From: a virus
Reading direction: 5' to 3' (one strand)
Length of the DNA: 30,760 nucleotides
Virus record (IMG/VR): IMGVR_UViG_3300032299_000032
Span: 1 to 30,760 of that record
Shown: positions 21,656-29,928 of the stretch, in pieces
Layout: each line of letters begins with the position of its first letter
Position numbering within the stretch: the first letter of the stretch is position 1
Made by a program: the position numbers and the translations under genes
Notes under the pieces: model-generated
Databases searched by the model: none
Told to the model about the DNA's origin: nothing
The model's input: only the letters and a program-made list of their open reading frames with translations

Positions 21656-21679
21656 AAAAAAGGGGGGATTTCTCCCCCC
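21656..21679 (-). terminator. Leftward terminator directly after the major capsid gene
   Basis: On the minus strand GGGGGG (plus 21674-21679) and CCCCCC (21662-21667) make a six-pair stem with the loop AGAAAT, followed by six T (plus-strand A at 21656-21661). It lies 17 bases after the capsid stop. It should let capsid mRNA exceed that of the tail and lysis genes behind it, much as the T7 terminator behind gene 10 does, if read-through is partial. Confidence 0.85.
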
Positions 21680-21695
21680 TCTCCCTTTGCTTCGT

Positions 21696-22658
21696 TTAGG
21701 AAGTGATCAAGTCTGCTGCCAGACCATGAGCGTTTTCTGCCAAGACCTTGTGGCCCCATTCGACCAAAAGCATACGCTTCTCGGCATCACCAGTCTTTGC
21801 CAACTCAACTTGTTGGTAAGGACGCAGGACAACCATTTTTGCGTACTCAGGATCAAGCACCCAAGCGTCACGCTCGCGTTGGAACCTGTTGGGAACTACC
21901 TGAACCTGGCCGAAATCTGACACATAAATGTCTGCCGCGCCAATGATAGTTGCAGGACGATCACCGCCATTGATGTTGTAGCGAGCAGATGCGATGCCAG
22001 AGAAACCTGACACGCGTTGCTTGTTGACAGGACCAACCATCAAAATCTTAGGTGTGCCGCCTTGTGTCCATACTTTTTGAATCACATTCTTGAGAATGGT
22101 TTCAGTAAAAGTACGAACTGTGCCGTCAGTGCGAGCTGAACTAGGCAAGGTGGTGTAGCTAGGATTTACGCCGTTAGTGGTGTCATAGTCCACGTTGGTC
22201 TTGATGTAAGCCTGCAAAGAAGCGGTCACGCGAGCTGTGGTGGTGTTACCAGCAACAGCAATGCCGCCGTTCAACATCACAAACTCTTGGTCACGCTTCA
22301 ATTCAGAGCCGCGCTTGGCGATCTGATAGGCCAACTCAGAACGGCGGCCTGCTTTATTGACAACTTCTTCAGTGTTCGACAAGACAATAGTCTTGCGTGA
22401 AATCTGAGCGTAGTTGGTCAAGCGAACAGTTGCTGTCACTGAGTTAAAAGTTACATCATCACCTTCCAATTGAGCATTGGCCGCTGCTGAATCAAGCGAG
22501 TCGGTTTGGTACTCAAATAGAGTGTTAGTGATGTTTTCACGTCCAATGTTGGACATATAGGGGGTTTCTTCGGGAGAAATGTTTGTAATCACATTGCTCA
22601 AGTCTTCACGAATACCCTTTGCAGAGTAGGTCGTGAACGTGTTCGTTACGATAGCCAT
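21696..22658 (-). CDS. Major capsid protein (SU10 / DUF5309 type)
   Basis: This 320-residue protein starts MAIVTNTFTTYSAKGIREDL and has SNVITNISPEETPYMSNIGR, then FEYQTDSLDSAAANAQLEGD and LTNYAQISRKTIVLSNTEE. This is the look of the SU10-type (DUF5309) major capsid proteins, which take the HK97 fold. It continues with LAYQIAKRGSELKRDQEFVML in the spine region and LRPYQQVELAKTGDAEK toward the end. Position directly after the scaffold gene and the strong terminator behind it support the call. It forms the icosahedral shell around the packaged DNA. Confidence 0.9.
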   Translation of the reverse strand: MAIVTNTFTTYSAKGIREDLSNVITNISPEETPYMSNIGRENITNTLFEYQTDSLDSAAANAQLEGDDVTFNSVTATVRLTNYAQISRKTIVLSNTEEVVNKAGRRSELAYQIAKRGSELKRDQEFVMLNGGIAVAGNTTTARVTASLQAYIKTNVDYDTTNGVNPSYTTLPSSARTDGTVRTFTETILKNVIQKVWTQGGTPKILMVGPVNKQRVSGFSGIASARYNINGGDRPATIIGAADIYVSDFGQVQVVPNRFQRERDAWVLDPEYAKMVVLRPYQQVELAKTGDAEKRMLLVEWGHKVLAENAHGLAADLITS

Positions 22659-22669
22659 GATTTAATTCC

Positions 22670-23662
22670 TTATTTCAAAAGTTGGAAGATTGCATTGGCC
22701 GCATCATCGACACGACCAGTTTTAGCGACGCGCTGTTGTGCGCGAACTGCCTCAGTAGTATTTGAGACTCGCCCTGCTGCGCCAGGCTTGGCAGGTCGAG
22801 GGCCGTTGTTGACCACTGGCTTAATGTTGCCCCTCTTGGACATCATCTGATCGTAGAGTGCCGCTTTACGCAACATCAAGACCGCCCTGTGATCCACCAC
22901 ATTCTTCAGCTCGTCTGGCGAAAATCCAATCTTTTGACCGAATTCAACAAGCAAAGCCTTTTCAGCTTGAGCCTTTTTAGCGTCTTTCCAGTCCGGAATA
23001 GCCGCCAGTAAAGCCTCCTGCTCATGCTGTAATTTTTGTTGCATGAACTGTGCTTGCTCCTGCTGTGATAACTGAGACAGTCGCTGCTTTTCACTTTGAA
23101 TAGCCGCCGCCTTCTCTTGGTTATCCCGCATCACCTCGCGCTGCCGTACCCATTCGATGGGGTCTTCGTTATAAAGACGATCCCAATCAATGTTTGGCTG
23201 CGCCACTTGCTGAACCTGTGCTTCTAACGCACTCAATAACTGAGCGTACTGCTCACGTTCGGCACGCACTGCCTGCAACTCACCCTCGGTCTGCTTTCGC
23301 ACCTCGGCAATTTGCTGCGTTTTGCGTGTGTAATCCTGAGTCCTTGAATATCCCTTTTGAAGCTCCTCTAGCGTCACATCGACTTCTTTGCCGTCAACTT
23401 TGACGGAGAAGACTTGTGGCTGTTCTTGCTCCTCGGTTTCCTCATCTAACTCGGATTGTTCGGTATCTGTTTCGCCGTCAGCCGCGTCTGCATCTGCTGA
23501 TAACTCCTCGTCTACCGCCGCGCCCTCGTCGGGCGACTGCGCCTCGCGGTCTTCCTGTTGTCCCTCATCGGGCAGAAATCCCTCAAGTGCATTGGCTGCT
23601 TCAGCCACATTCATTGGACCTTGTACTGCACTGCCTGCTGGCGTTGGTGCTACTGTTTGCAT
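22670..23662 (-). CDS. Scaffolding protein
   Basis: This 330-residue protein has a very acidic N-terminus to about residue 85 (DADAADGETDTEQSELDEE), then VKVDGKEVDVTLEELQKGY. A long Gln/Glu-rich coiled coil from about 110 to 225 (EREQYAQLLSALEAQVQQ, KQRLSQLSQQEQAQFMQQ) follows, then a basic C-terminal part (KRGNIKPVVNNGPRPAKPG) ending DAANAIFQLLK. This is the standard design of phage scaffolds, with the basic end contacting capsid. It lies 11 bases upstream of the capsid gene and after the portal. Confidence 0.85.
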   Translation of the reverse strand: MQTVAPTPAGSAVQGPMNVAEAANALEGFLPDEGQQEDREAQSPDEGAAVDEELSADADAADGETDTEQSELDEETEEQEQPQVFSVKVDGKEVDVTLEELQKGYSRTQDYTRKTQQIAEVRKQTEGELQAVRAEREQYAQLLSALEAQVQQVAQPNIDWDRLYNEDPIEWVRQREVMRDNQEKAAAIQSEKQRLSQLSQQEQAQFMQQKLQHEQEALLAAIPDWKDAKKAQAEKALLVEFGQKIGFSPDELKNVVDHRAVLMLRKAALYDQMMSKRGNIKPVVNNGPRPAKPGAAGRVSNTTEAVRAQQRVAKTGRVDDAANAIFQLLK

Positions 23663-23676
23663 GGTCTATTTCCTAA

Positions 23677-23937
23677 TTAAACAATATTTTTGGTTGCGCG
23701 TTCAATGGCACGTTGTGCCACCTTGCCGTTGTCCACCATCTTGGTGACCTCAACTCGAAAGTTTTCAATAGCCTTTAGCATTGACCAAGCCAATTCACGC
23801 TTTGCGCTTTCTTCGGGTTTACTGGATTCAAAAACCCAATATTGGTCATTTCGCATCTTTTCCAAAATTCCCGAAAAGACCTCGTCATTGGCTAATTGGT
23901 TAGCTTTTTGGCCTTTGCGTAATGCGTCTTCGCTCAT
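23677..23937 (-). CDS. Small helical protein between portal and scaffold
   Basis: This 86-residue protein starts MSEDALRKGQKANQLANDEV. It is predicted to be mostly helical (FSGILEKMRNDQYWVFESS, AWSMLKAIENFRVEVTKM). Its start overlaps the portal stop as ATGA, so it is made together with the portal. Proteins of this size and place recur in phages with this capsid type; a role in prohead assembly is plausible but not shown. Confidence 0.7.
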   Translation of the reverse strand: MSEDALRKGQKANQLANDEVFSGILEKMRNDQYWVFESSKPEESAKRELAWSMLKAIENFRVEVTKMVDNGKVAQRAIERATKNIV

Positions 23938-26135
23938 TGAACCATTCCATTAAGGTTGATGGGGGGTGGCACTTGCGCCACTGGCGGTGCTTGCACTTGA
24001 CTTGCGGCTTGCACCGCATTCTGTACAAGCGCCGTCTGCTGGCGCATTGCCTCTCTGTCCATAGCCTGCCGAGCATCAATCTCAGCAGTGCTAATCTGTG
24101 TGCCGTACTTTAACTCTAATTCGTACTTTTTGAGCAGTAAGTCCTGCGCCAGTTGATCTCTTCGATAATCATCATCTCTGAGCATCTTCTCGCGTTGCAA
24201 TTCAAGCTCTGCCGCTTTCTTCTGAATGTCGGCTTGGATAGACTGCGCCTGCACTTGCGCCAGCACCTCTTCGGGTGTCGGCTTGGGTTGCTCTTGCGGC
24301 ATCTGAAAGTCAGCAGGCAACGTATTGAAGTAGCTGGATGCGTCCTTGTAGCCAGACAATTCGATGGCTTTTTGCAGTGTACGGATGTACATCGGCAGTG
24401 AGGCGATCTGATTCATTGGTCCAAACTGCGCCATCAGTTGCTCTTGCTTTTGCATAATGATATTAAGTGCCGCCAACTTCTCGTTGGTGTCACCATTACC
24501 CAAACCAATGTTGACATTGACATCCATACTGGCATCCCAAACGCGAGGGTCGATCTGCACCCATTCATTACGCAAACGCACCATTCTTGGTTTGTCTTGG
24601 TGGGTGGTCATCAGATACAAAATACCCTTAAAGAGCTTCTTCATGCCCTCGGCCAAGATGCGAGCTTGAAGCTCAAGCCTTGACTGGCTGGCGCTGACAG
24701 TGGCAGTTACCGCCGCCTTGGTGGTTGACTGCAACGCATCGGGGTCTAACCCCATCGCCGCCTTGCTCATGCCGGTGCGGTCTTCGCGCATCTGATCCAT
24801 GTATTCCAGCATGGGGAATGCGGCCTGACCAACGAATGGGGAACTAAACGCCTGCACCATGCCTGGCGCTCTCATGCGGATAATCGCTCCAGTCTCGTTG
24901 TTCAGAACATCGTCAATGTTGACCTGACCCTCGACGATTGCGGTACGCGGATGTATTGACTGCGCCAACGAATCCAGCGTATTTCGCATGATTTCTGACT
25001 TAATCTCTTGAATGTCATGCGTAATGTCAAAGATTGACATAGCCTCCAAAGGCGATGTGTGTGGCTCTGGATCGCAAGGGAAGTCCACAAATGGGATGTA
25101 GCTGGCTGGCAGATTACGAACCATTGTGTAGCCCGAACCCATGCAACAAATCTTGCGTAACTCAGGTATGCCGTCACCATCAAAGTCAACGCGCATATAC
25201 GCTTCGATGTACAAAACCCTGCGCTGCATAGGATTCATGCTATCCGCAGCGCCAAAGGTGGTACTCAATGGCTGACGCGCCAAATACTCGTCATTGCTAT
25301 CTAAGTCTGTGCTGGAGATGTTCTCTTCGATTTCGTCTTGGTCGTACCCCATGCCGATCAAGTCAGAGACTGTCGCCATTTGTCGGTGTGCAATGATGCC
25401 AGCATCGTCAAACGATCTCGCCCTGCGATCTAACAGCAACTCCTCTGGAGGTACGGCCATTATGCGGATGCGGCCATCTTTGGTATTACGCTTGATCTGT
25501 ACGTCATGCAACATGGGTTGCGGCATCTGCATTGGCAGTCCAGTGACAGGGTCTACCTGTGGTTGCATCATCGGCATCGATGGATCAGGGTAACTGGTCA
25601 CAATCTTGACCTCGGCATCCTCTTGCATCAGTATTTGGATAGTCTGGTCATCTAACCCAGAATATTGGTCGATCTTGACCTCTTCAACATCTTCCCAGTA
25701 GTACTTGGCAATGCCACACTTACGCACCAGCGAGTCTTTAAAAATCGCATAGGTGGTCATAAAACCATTGTTGTCGGCGCTGAATATGTAGTTGGCGTAG
25801 TCAGTCGCCTGCTGTGCGCCAGCCACATCCTCTGGACCCCGCGGCACATACTCGACCACATTCTCAGAGCTAAAGAATACTTTCATCAGGCTTGGCAACA
25901 TGGCGCTGACAGTGTCGCGCACCTCCATAGCCACTACCTGAGAGCGCCCCTCTTCCTCATTGCCAAAGGGGTCGCCGCGATAGTACTCAGTACCCTTGGC
26001 GCGAATAGGTGACACATCAGAGTCGATATAGCTGACAGCGTCTTCCAGCTCGGCAGAGACAATGCCTTGCAACTCGGTTTCATCCATTGGCTCAATGGCG
26101 GCCATATCGGTGGTAATGTTCATATCGTTAATCAT
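23934..26135 (-). CDS. Portal protein
   Basis: This 733-residue protein is close in length to the P22 portal (725). It has YRGDPFGNEEEGRSQVVAME, then VRDTVSAMLPSLMKVFFSS, NYIFSADNNGFMTTYAIF and RMPEF-like acidic/helical parts typical of portals, for example EDVEEVKIDQYSG and DITHDIQEIKSEIMRNTLD. The C-terminal 100 residues (AAELELQREKMLRDDDYRR, DLLLKKYELELKYG) form long helices like the barrel of P22 gp1. It forms the dodecameric channel at one capsid vertex. Its gene is overlapped at both ends by ATGA junctions and stands between terminase-side genes and the scaffold. Confidence 0.9.
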   Translation of the reverse strand: MINDMNITTDMAAIEPMDETELQGIVSAELEDAVSYIDSDVSPIRAKGTEYYRGDPFGNEEEGRSQVVAMEVRDTVSAMLPSLMKVFFSSENVVEYVPRGPEDVAGAQQATDYANYIFSADNNGFMTTYAIFKDSLVRKCGIAKYYWEDVEEVKIDQYSGLDDQTIQILMQEDAEVKIVTSYPDPSMPMMQPQVDPVTGLPMQMPQPMLHDVQIKRNTKDGRIRIMAVPPEELLLDRRARSFDDAGIIAHRQMATVSDLIGMGYDQDEIEENISSTDLDSNDEYLARQPLSTTFGAADSMNPMQRRVLYIEAYMRVDFDGDGIPELRKICCMGSGYTMVRNLPASYIPFVDFPCDPEPHTSPLEAMSIFDITHDIQEIKSEIMRNTLDSLAQSIHPRTAIVEGQVNIDDVLNNETGAIIRMRAPGMVQAFSSPFVGQAAFPMLEYMDQMREDRTGMSKAAMGLDPDALQSTTKAAVTATVSASQSRLELQARILAEGMKKLFKGILYLMTTHQDKPRMVRLRNEWVQIDPRVWDASMDVNVNIGLGNGDTNEKLAALNIIMQKQEQLMAQFGPMNQIASLPMYIRTLQKAIELSGYKDASSYFNTLPADFQMPQEQPKPTPEEVLAQVQAQSIQADIQKKAAELELQREKMLRDDDYRRDQLAQDLLLKKYELELKYGTQISTAEIDARQAMDREAMRQQTALVQNAVQAASQVQAPPVAQVPPPINLNGMVQ

Positions 26136-26422
26136 TTCTTGTTCCTTGCAGATATTGCTTTGGCCTTGGCTCGCGCATCAGCCTTGCTAGATGCACCCCA
26201 CGCTTTCAAACTTAACAACAAGCGCGTTGGCTCGCCGTCTTTCATCTCTGGGCCTGGCATATTGCCCATTCTCGCAAGGAATGATGCCCTGCGCGGGTTG
26301 TCACCAGACTTGACTGGCGCTTTCAGATTCATGCCCTCGGCTTTGGCACTAGCGCGTCCCTTGGCATTCAAGCCGCCGGATGCGTTTTTTCCTTCTTTAC
26401 GCTGCCACGCTGGTGTTTTCAT
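26132..26422 (-). CDS. Small basic DUF6321-like protein
   Basis: This 96-residue protein starts MKTPAWQRKEGKNASGGLNA and has SGDNPRRASFLARMGNMPG then PTRLLLSLKAWGASSKADAR. This matches my recollection of the DUF6321 family of phage proteins, found between terminase and portal genes. It is strongly basic with many Lys, Arg and Ala, and could bind DNA or be packaged with it. It overlaps the methyltransferase by 26 bases and the portal by four. The family name is from memory and should be treated as likely, not certain. Confidence 0.72.
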   Translation of the reverse strand: MKTPAWQRKEGKNASGGLNAKGRASAKAEGMNLKAPVKSGDNPRRASFLARMGNMPGPEMKDGEPTRLLLSLKAWGASSKADARAKAKAISARNKK

Positions 26423-26915
26423 AAGGCACTTTCTTCAATACAACATACATTGAGTCAACGGCGCGAGGCAACCGCATCACCTCATCTTGTGGCAATTTTA
26501 GACTCGCACCATACTCACTAAGGCGCATCTCTAAATGCATCAACTCAAATCTGCTTCCCTTCCATCCCAAATACCAAGCCCACTCGCAGTAGTAAACCCA
26601 AGACTTTTCATTAAACGCTCTCACATGAGTGGGGTCTTGCCACGCGCCATAGCTCAAGTCATAAGGCACATGGATGTGCATCTCGCCACCATCGACTAGC
26701 AAGTCTCGGCAATTAGTCATCGCCGCCACTAGATCAGGCAAATGCTCCAGTACATCATTGGCAATGATCTTTAAAAAGAGCTTGTCTGTATTTAATGGCT
26801 TGCAAATGTCAACTACCCAGTCAGCGCCAACATCCGCACGAATGTCGGCATTCACGCAATCATCTCGCCGGTCTTTGCCGGAACCTAGATTAAGCGTTAA
26901 ACCAGACGGCTGCAT
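26397..26915 (-). CDS. Class I SAM-dependent methyltransferase-like protein
   Basis: This 172-residue protein has the class I methyltransferase motifs: LTLNLGSGKDRRDDCVNAD with Gly-Ser-Gly at 11-13 and Asp24, and IIANDVLEHLPDLVAAM with Asp54 and Glu57-His58. A later MHIHVPYDLSYGAWQDPTH follows. The core is short, without a DNA-recognition domain, so it more likely acts on a small molecule, sugar or protein than on DNA. It overlaps the upstream glycosyltransferase gene by 26 bases, which suggests the two act together, for example on a sugar group. Substrate not known. Confidence 0.78.
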   Translation of the reverse strand: MQPSGLTLNLGSGKDRRDDCVNADIRADVGADWVVDICKPLNTDKLFLKIIANDVLEHLPDLVAAMTNCRDLLVDGGEMHIHVPYDLSYGAWQDPTHVRAFNEKSWVYYCEWAWYLGWKGSRFELMHLEMRLSEYGASLKLPQDEVMRLPRAVDSMYVVLKKVPYENTSVAA

Positions 26916-27588
26916 ATTTCGGTCTATTCTTAAAAATCCATGGTGCGGCGGCTTTGGTCAGCTTGTTGCCATCCATGCCCACAGTTTGGCTACCAATGTG
27001 ATGGACATAAGACCGCGACAAGTAATGATGGAAACCAGCGGCACGCAAGTCTTCACAATGCACATCATCGGAGTACCAGTTAAGTGGTGGGAACTTAGAG
27101 CACTCCCACGCATCCCAACCAATCCAAGCAAATATGGGGCTTAATACTTCCATCGGCATGATGGCATCTTCATAGGGGTACTTGAAGTAGTACAACTCCT
27201 GATCAAAGGGGTTGCTACGAATGTTCTGCACAGGACGCGCCGCGTCACATCTTGCAGACACCCAGCCTACTGGCTCGCCTGTCTCCTCTTTGAGCTGCGC
27301 CACATCCTCCATCAGATAGCGGTAACTGGTGGGGGTCAGCACAATGTCATCATTGGCGCAGATCACTGAGCCAAAGCCATCGGCAAAAGCCTTGTCCATG
27401 ATGTCGTTGTAATCGTCACCAAAATTGCTAGGCTTGCCAAAGACTTTAAGGTCAGCGTCAAAGCCGCCAATAATGGACTCTGGACCTCGCAAATAGACAG
27501 GCACTTCTGGACAATACTCGGCAATGCTTGTGAGCATCACCCGCAAACCTTTGCCGTTTACTGTGCTGATGCAAATCGGTGAGATCAC
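26890..27588 (-). CDS. GT-A-like glycosyltransferase, GTG start
   Basis: This 232-residue protein starts MISPICISTVNGKGLRVM from a GTG at 27588 that overlaps the previous stop as GTGA. It has features of GT-A glycosyltransferases: DDYNDIMDKAFADGFGSV, then ICANDDIVLTP with the Asp80-Asp81 metal site, and a later YSDDVHCEDLRAAGF typical of the acceptor/catalytic part. It lies in a small cassette with a methyltransferase between terminase and portal genes. A role in sugar transfer to virion or host surface is likely; donor and acceptor are unknown. The distance from the other glycosyltransferase at 20689-21342 argues against a recent duplication. Confidence 0.75.
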   Translation of the reverse strand: MISPICISTVNGKGLRVMLTSIAEYCPEVPVYLRGPESIIGGFDADLKVFGKPSNFGDDYNDIMDKAFADGFGSVICANDDIVLTPTSYRYLMEDVAQLKEETGEPVGWVSARCDAARPVQNIRSNPFDQELYYFKYPYEDAIMPMEVLSPIFAWIGWDAWECSKFPPLNWYSDDVHCEDLRAAGFHHYLSRSYVHHIGSQTVGMDGNKLTKAAAPWIFKNRPKYAAVWFNA

Positions 27589-27743
27589 TTCTTAGGCTTC
27601 TTGGCCGTCTTTGCCGCCAACTTAAAGTCAGCAGCGGATGGAGCCGCCTTAGACCCCACCCTGTTCATCTTCTCACCAGAGCCAGCCGCTATGCGTTTTT
27701 TCTTTGCGGCAATGTTGGCATACAAACCAGGTTTAGCTTTCAT
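27585..27743 (-). CDS. 52-residue very basic protein
   Basis: An ATG at 27743 opens a 52-residue protein starting MKAKPGLYANIAAKKKRIAAG and ending KLAAKTAKKPKK. It is extremely Lys-rich with GSGEKMNRVGSKAAPSA in the middle. The start overlaps the preceding stop as ATGA and its stop overlaps the next start as GTGA, so it is well placed as a real gene. Similar small basic proteins occur in terminase-portal regions of other phages and may bind DNA. Function unknown. Confidence 0.68.
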   Translation of the reverse strand: MKAKPGLYANIAAKKKRIAAGSGEKMNRVGSKAAPSAADFKLAAKTAKKPKK

Positions 27744-28219
27744 TTTTTAAGTCCAATCTTGATTGTTAGCAATGACTTAGGCATCTCTTCGCCCTCGCTC
27801 TCACCCTCTTCATCCACCACCCAAGCAGAACAGGTACGGCTGGACGCGCACTTGAAGTCAAAGATCTCGCAGTAACCTAAGTCACCAGCTTCAATCATCG
27901 CCCAAGGGTCACCCTCTTCGCCAATGCCTTTGGCAATGCACTCAAGCATAGAGTCATCCTGATTGAACGCCGCGCAGTTACCGCAAAGACTCATCTTTGC
28001 GTCTTCTGGCTCGACTTGCCACTCTTGTGCCATCTCCATCCAAAACTGCTTGTTTGGCAGTTGGGGATTCTCAGGGCCATAGTTGGCGCTATTAATCGCC
28101 TTGGCGCGATTCTTCAGATTCAGCGTGATGTCTTGAGTGGCCACTGGACAACTCTTTTCATCCTGATACCCCTCGTCTTGATCCATCACCTGATCCATGA
28201 TGCGTTGCATTGTTGCCAT
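27740..28219 (-). CDS. Cysteine-rich hypothetical protein, possible metal binder
   Basis: This 159-residue protein starts MATMQRIMDQVMDQDEGYQD. In its second half it has CGNCAAFNQDDSMLECI, then GDLGYCEIFDFKCASS and RTCSAWV, a set of six cysteines that could bind a metal ion or iron-sulfur cluster. The CxxC, CxxxxxxC and CxxxxxC pattern is unusual among phage structural-region proteins. The tail is acidic (VDEEGESEGEE). Its ATG shares one base with the previous stop (TAATG). It is in the late operon between TerL and portal; function unknown. Confidence 0.7.
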   Translation of the reverse strand: MATMQRIMDQVMDQDEGYQDEKSCPVATQDITLNLKNRAKAINSANYGPENPQLPNKQFWMEMAQEWQVEPEDAKMSLCGNCAAFNQDDSMLECIAKGIGEEGDPWAMIEAGDLGYCEIFDFKCASSRTCSAWVVDEEGESEGEEMPKSLLTIKIGLKK

Positions 28220-28413
28220 TACTTCATCCCCCTAGATTTCATGTTCTTTGCTGTACGGCTACCGCGCATGGGCATCTTTGCCTCACTCATCGCAATGGCA
28301 ATAGCCTGCTTTGGATTCTTGACTACCTTGCCGCCCTTGCCGCTGTGCAAAGTACCAGACTTGTACTCACCCATCACCTTGCCAACTTTCTTGGCCGCTT
28401 TGGTCATCTTCAT
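28219..28413 (-). CDS. DUF6496-like small basic protein
   Basis: This 64-residue protein starts MKMTKAAKKVGKVMGEYKSG and has TLHSGKGGKVVKNPKQAIAI followed by AMSEAKM. That matches the DUF6496 pattern (KxxxKVGKVMxEYK...GTLHSG...KQAIAIALSEA) as I know it. The start ATG at 28413 follows AAAGGGG. It is short and very basic, one of three such proteins in this stretch (with 27585-27743 and 26132-26422), and may associate with DNA or the virion. The exact role is unknown. Confidence 0.78.
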   Translation of the reverse strand: MKMTKAAKKVGKVMGEYKSGTLHSGKGGKVVKNPKQAIAIAMSEAKMPMRGSRTAKNMKSRGMK

Positions 28414-28440
28414 AAAGTACCCCTTTAAAGAATTAACGAA

Positions 28441-29928
28441 TTATGCAACCCTTGACAGGTTTCTTTTCAACGGCTGATTCCATTTCGTAGAAACAGACGA
28501 TCCATACATACCCACCACCGCATCTGACGCAAACGTCAAACAAAACGAATCAGCGCGATCAGGCGAGGCCAGTCCACGCTTTCTGATCTCATCTTTGCCC
28601 TCAATCTGAATCTTTCCACTAGACGTAAACGAATACCTCACAGTCGCCAGTTCAGCTATTAAGGACTCATCTTTTGGCATCGTACAGTCCCGCGACTCTA
28701 ACCAAGCCTTGGCTTTATGCCATAACTCAGCCTTCAGATTTCGATAGGTGTTACCCATGGCCGGTGACTCAGACACGTTAATGCCACGCGCAGGCAAACC
28801 CAGCTCTTTCAACCGATCCACCACACCAGCACCCAATCCAATGGAATCCACCAGTATTTCCTGTGGGCGCTCGCTCGGCGGCAATATCTCATACTCGGCC
28901 ACCACCGCACCAGTGAGTTGCATCAAGTCCAAATTCTTCCAAGTCTTAATAGACTCAGTAACAGCATTCCCCTTGCGCTTGCACAGCGCCGATCTGTCAG
29001 AGCCAAAACGCGCAACGTCCAAACCCCACACCAAGGGCGCGTGTTGGCTTGGTGCAACGTCACGATTCATCGCCAAGTCCAGTAGCTCCATCGGGATGAC
29101 TGTATCGTCATCACTTCTCGGAAACTCACCCAGTACGCGGATGCGGTAGGCGTTACTCTCCTCGCCGTACCGCGCCTTCATCTCATCAATGTACGCCTCA
29201 CTAACCCTCGGCGAGTCAACGCAACTCACCCTCATCGTGATCCAGTCGCTAGCGAGTCGGTTGTGCGTGTCAAAAAAGAAACCGCTGGAACGTACCGGAT
29301 TGCCAAGCAACAGCGTCACCGCGTTATGTCCAGACATAGAACCTGATGCCGCCTCGAATACCTGTTCGGGTATACCGCTAGCCTCATCCCCCACCAGCAT
29401 CACATGATCTGAGTGGACACCTTGGAGTGCTTCGGGCTGCTCGGCGCGGCTTGTCCTGGCTGAGATAAACGCCTCGTTGTTGGCATCCTTGACCTCAATC
29501 CTATCCTGCTTGACCTCCAACTGGTCAGCCAGCATCGGCGGCAATACCTTTACCCAACGCTTAACTTCAGCAAAGAGCGCGTCATACAACTGGCTGCTAG
29601 TGGGCGCAGTGACCACCACCTTGACAGGAAATCTCAAGAAGAGATACCAGATCATTGCCCACGCGCTTGCTGTCGATTTGCCTACGCCATGTCCTGATCT
29701 AACCGATATGCGTCTATTGCCGGCGGCAATGTGATTGAGGAACTCTATCTGCCAAGGATCAGGCTGCGTGTTGAGCACCTCGCGCACAAACTTCACAGGG
29801 TTGTTTTTGTACAACGTGACGAATTCAATGAATGGGTTATTCGCCACCAAGTCATCAGAAATTTTTTTTGGGACAGGCTTTGGCGCCACAAGGGGTAGGG
29901 GGGTGGGGGTCGAGTTAGGGATGCTCAT
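28441..29928 (-). CDS. terL: Terminase large subunit
   Basis: This 495-residue protein is the packaging motor ATPase and nuclease. Visible motifs are PDPWQ at 57-60 (Q-motif type), Walker A SGHGVGKST at 78-86, Walker B VMLVGDEA at 176-183 with the catalytic Glu182, and a coupling motif LLLGN at 206-210. The C-terminal nuclease has WGLDVARFGSDRS with Asp304, ILVDSIGLGAGV with Asp361, and LASPDRADSF with Asp457 and Asp460. The length is normal. The upstream ribosome site is weak (AGGTA). The gap to the TerS gene (30214) holds a DnaA-box cluster rather than the usual close coupling of the two terminase genes. Confidence 0.95.
   Translation of the reverse strand: MSIPNSTPTPLPLVAPKPVPKKISDDLVANNPFIEFVTLYKNNPVKFVREVLNTQPDPWQIEFLNHIAAGNRRISVRSGHGVGKSTASAWAMIWYLFLRFPVKVVVTAPTSSQLYDALFAEVKRWVKVLPPMLADQLEVKQDRIEVKDANNEAFISARTSRAEQPEALQGVHSDHVMLVGDEASGIPEQVFEAASGSMSGHNAVTLLLGNPVRSSGFFFDTHNRLASDWITMRVSCVDSPRVSEAYIDEMKARYGEESNAYRIRVLGEFPRSDDDTVIPMELLDLAMNRDVAPSQHAPLVWGLDVARFGSDRSALCKRKGNAVTESIKTWKNLDLMQLTGAVVAEYEILPPSERPQEILVDSIGLGAGVVDRLKELGLPARGINVSESPAMGNTYRNLKAELWHKAKAWLESRDCTMPKDESLIAELATVRYSFTSSGKIQIEGKDEIRKRGLASPDRADSFCLTFASDAVVGMYGSSVSTKWNQPLKRNLSRVA

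Noticed and set aside
21474-21920. 148-residue rightward frame across the capsid terminator
   Set aside because: It spans the end of the capsid gene and the terminator hairpin on the other strand and shows no domain.
26674-27144. 156-residue rightward frame opposite methyltransferase and glycosyltransferase
   Set aside because: The leftward proteins carry clear family motifs; this frame has none.
28016-28477. 153-residue rightward frame opposite the Cys-rich and DUF6496-like genes
   Set aside because: It crosses several well-coupled leftward genes and has no ribosome site, promoter or recognisable domain.
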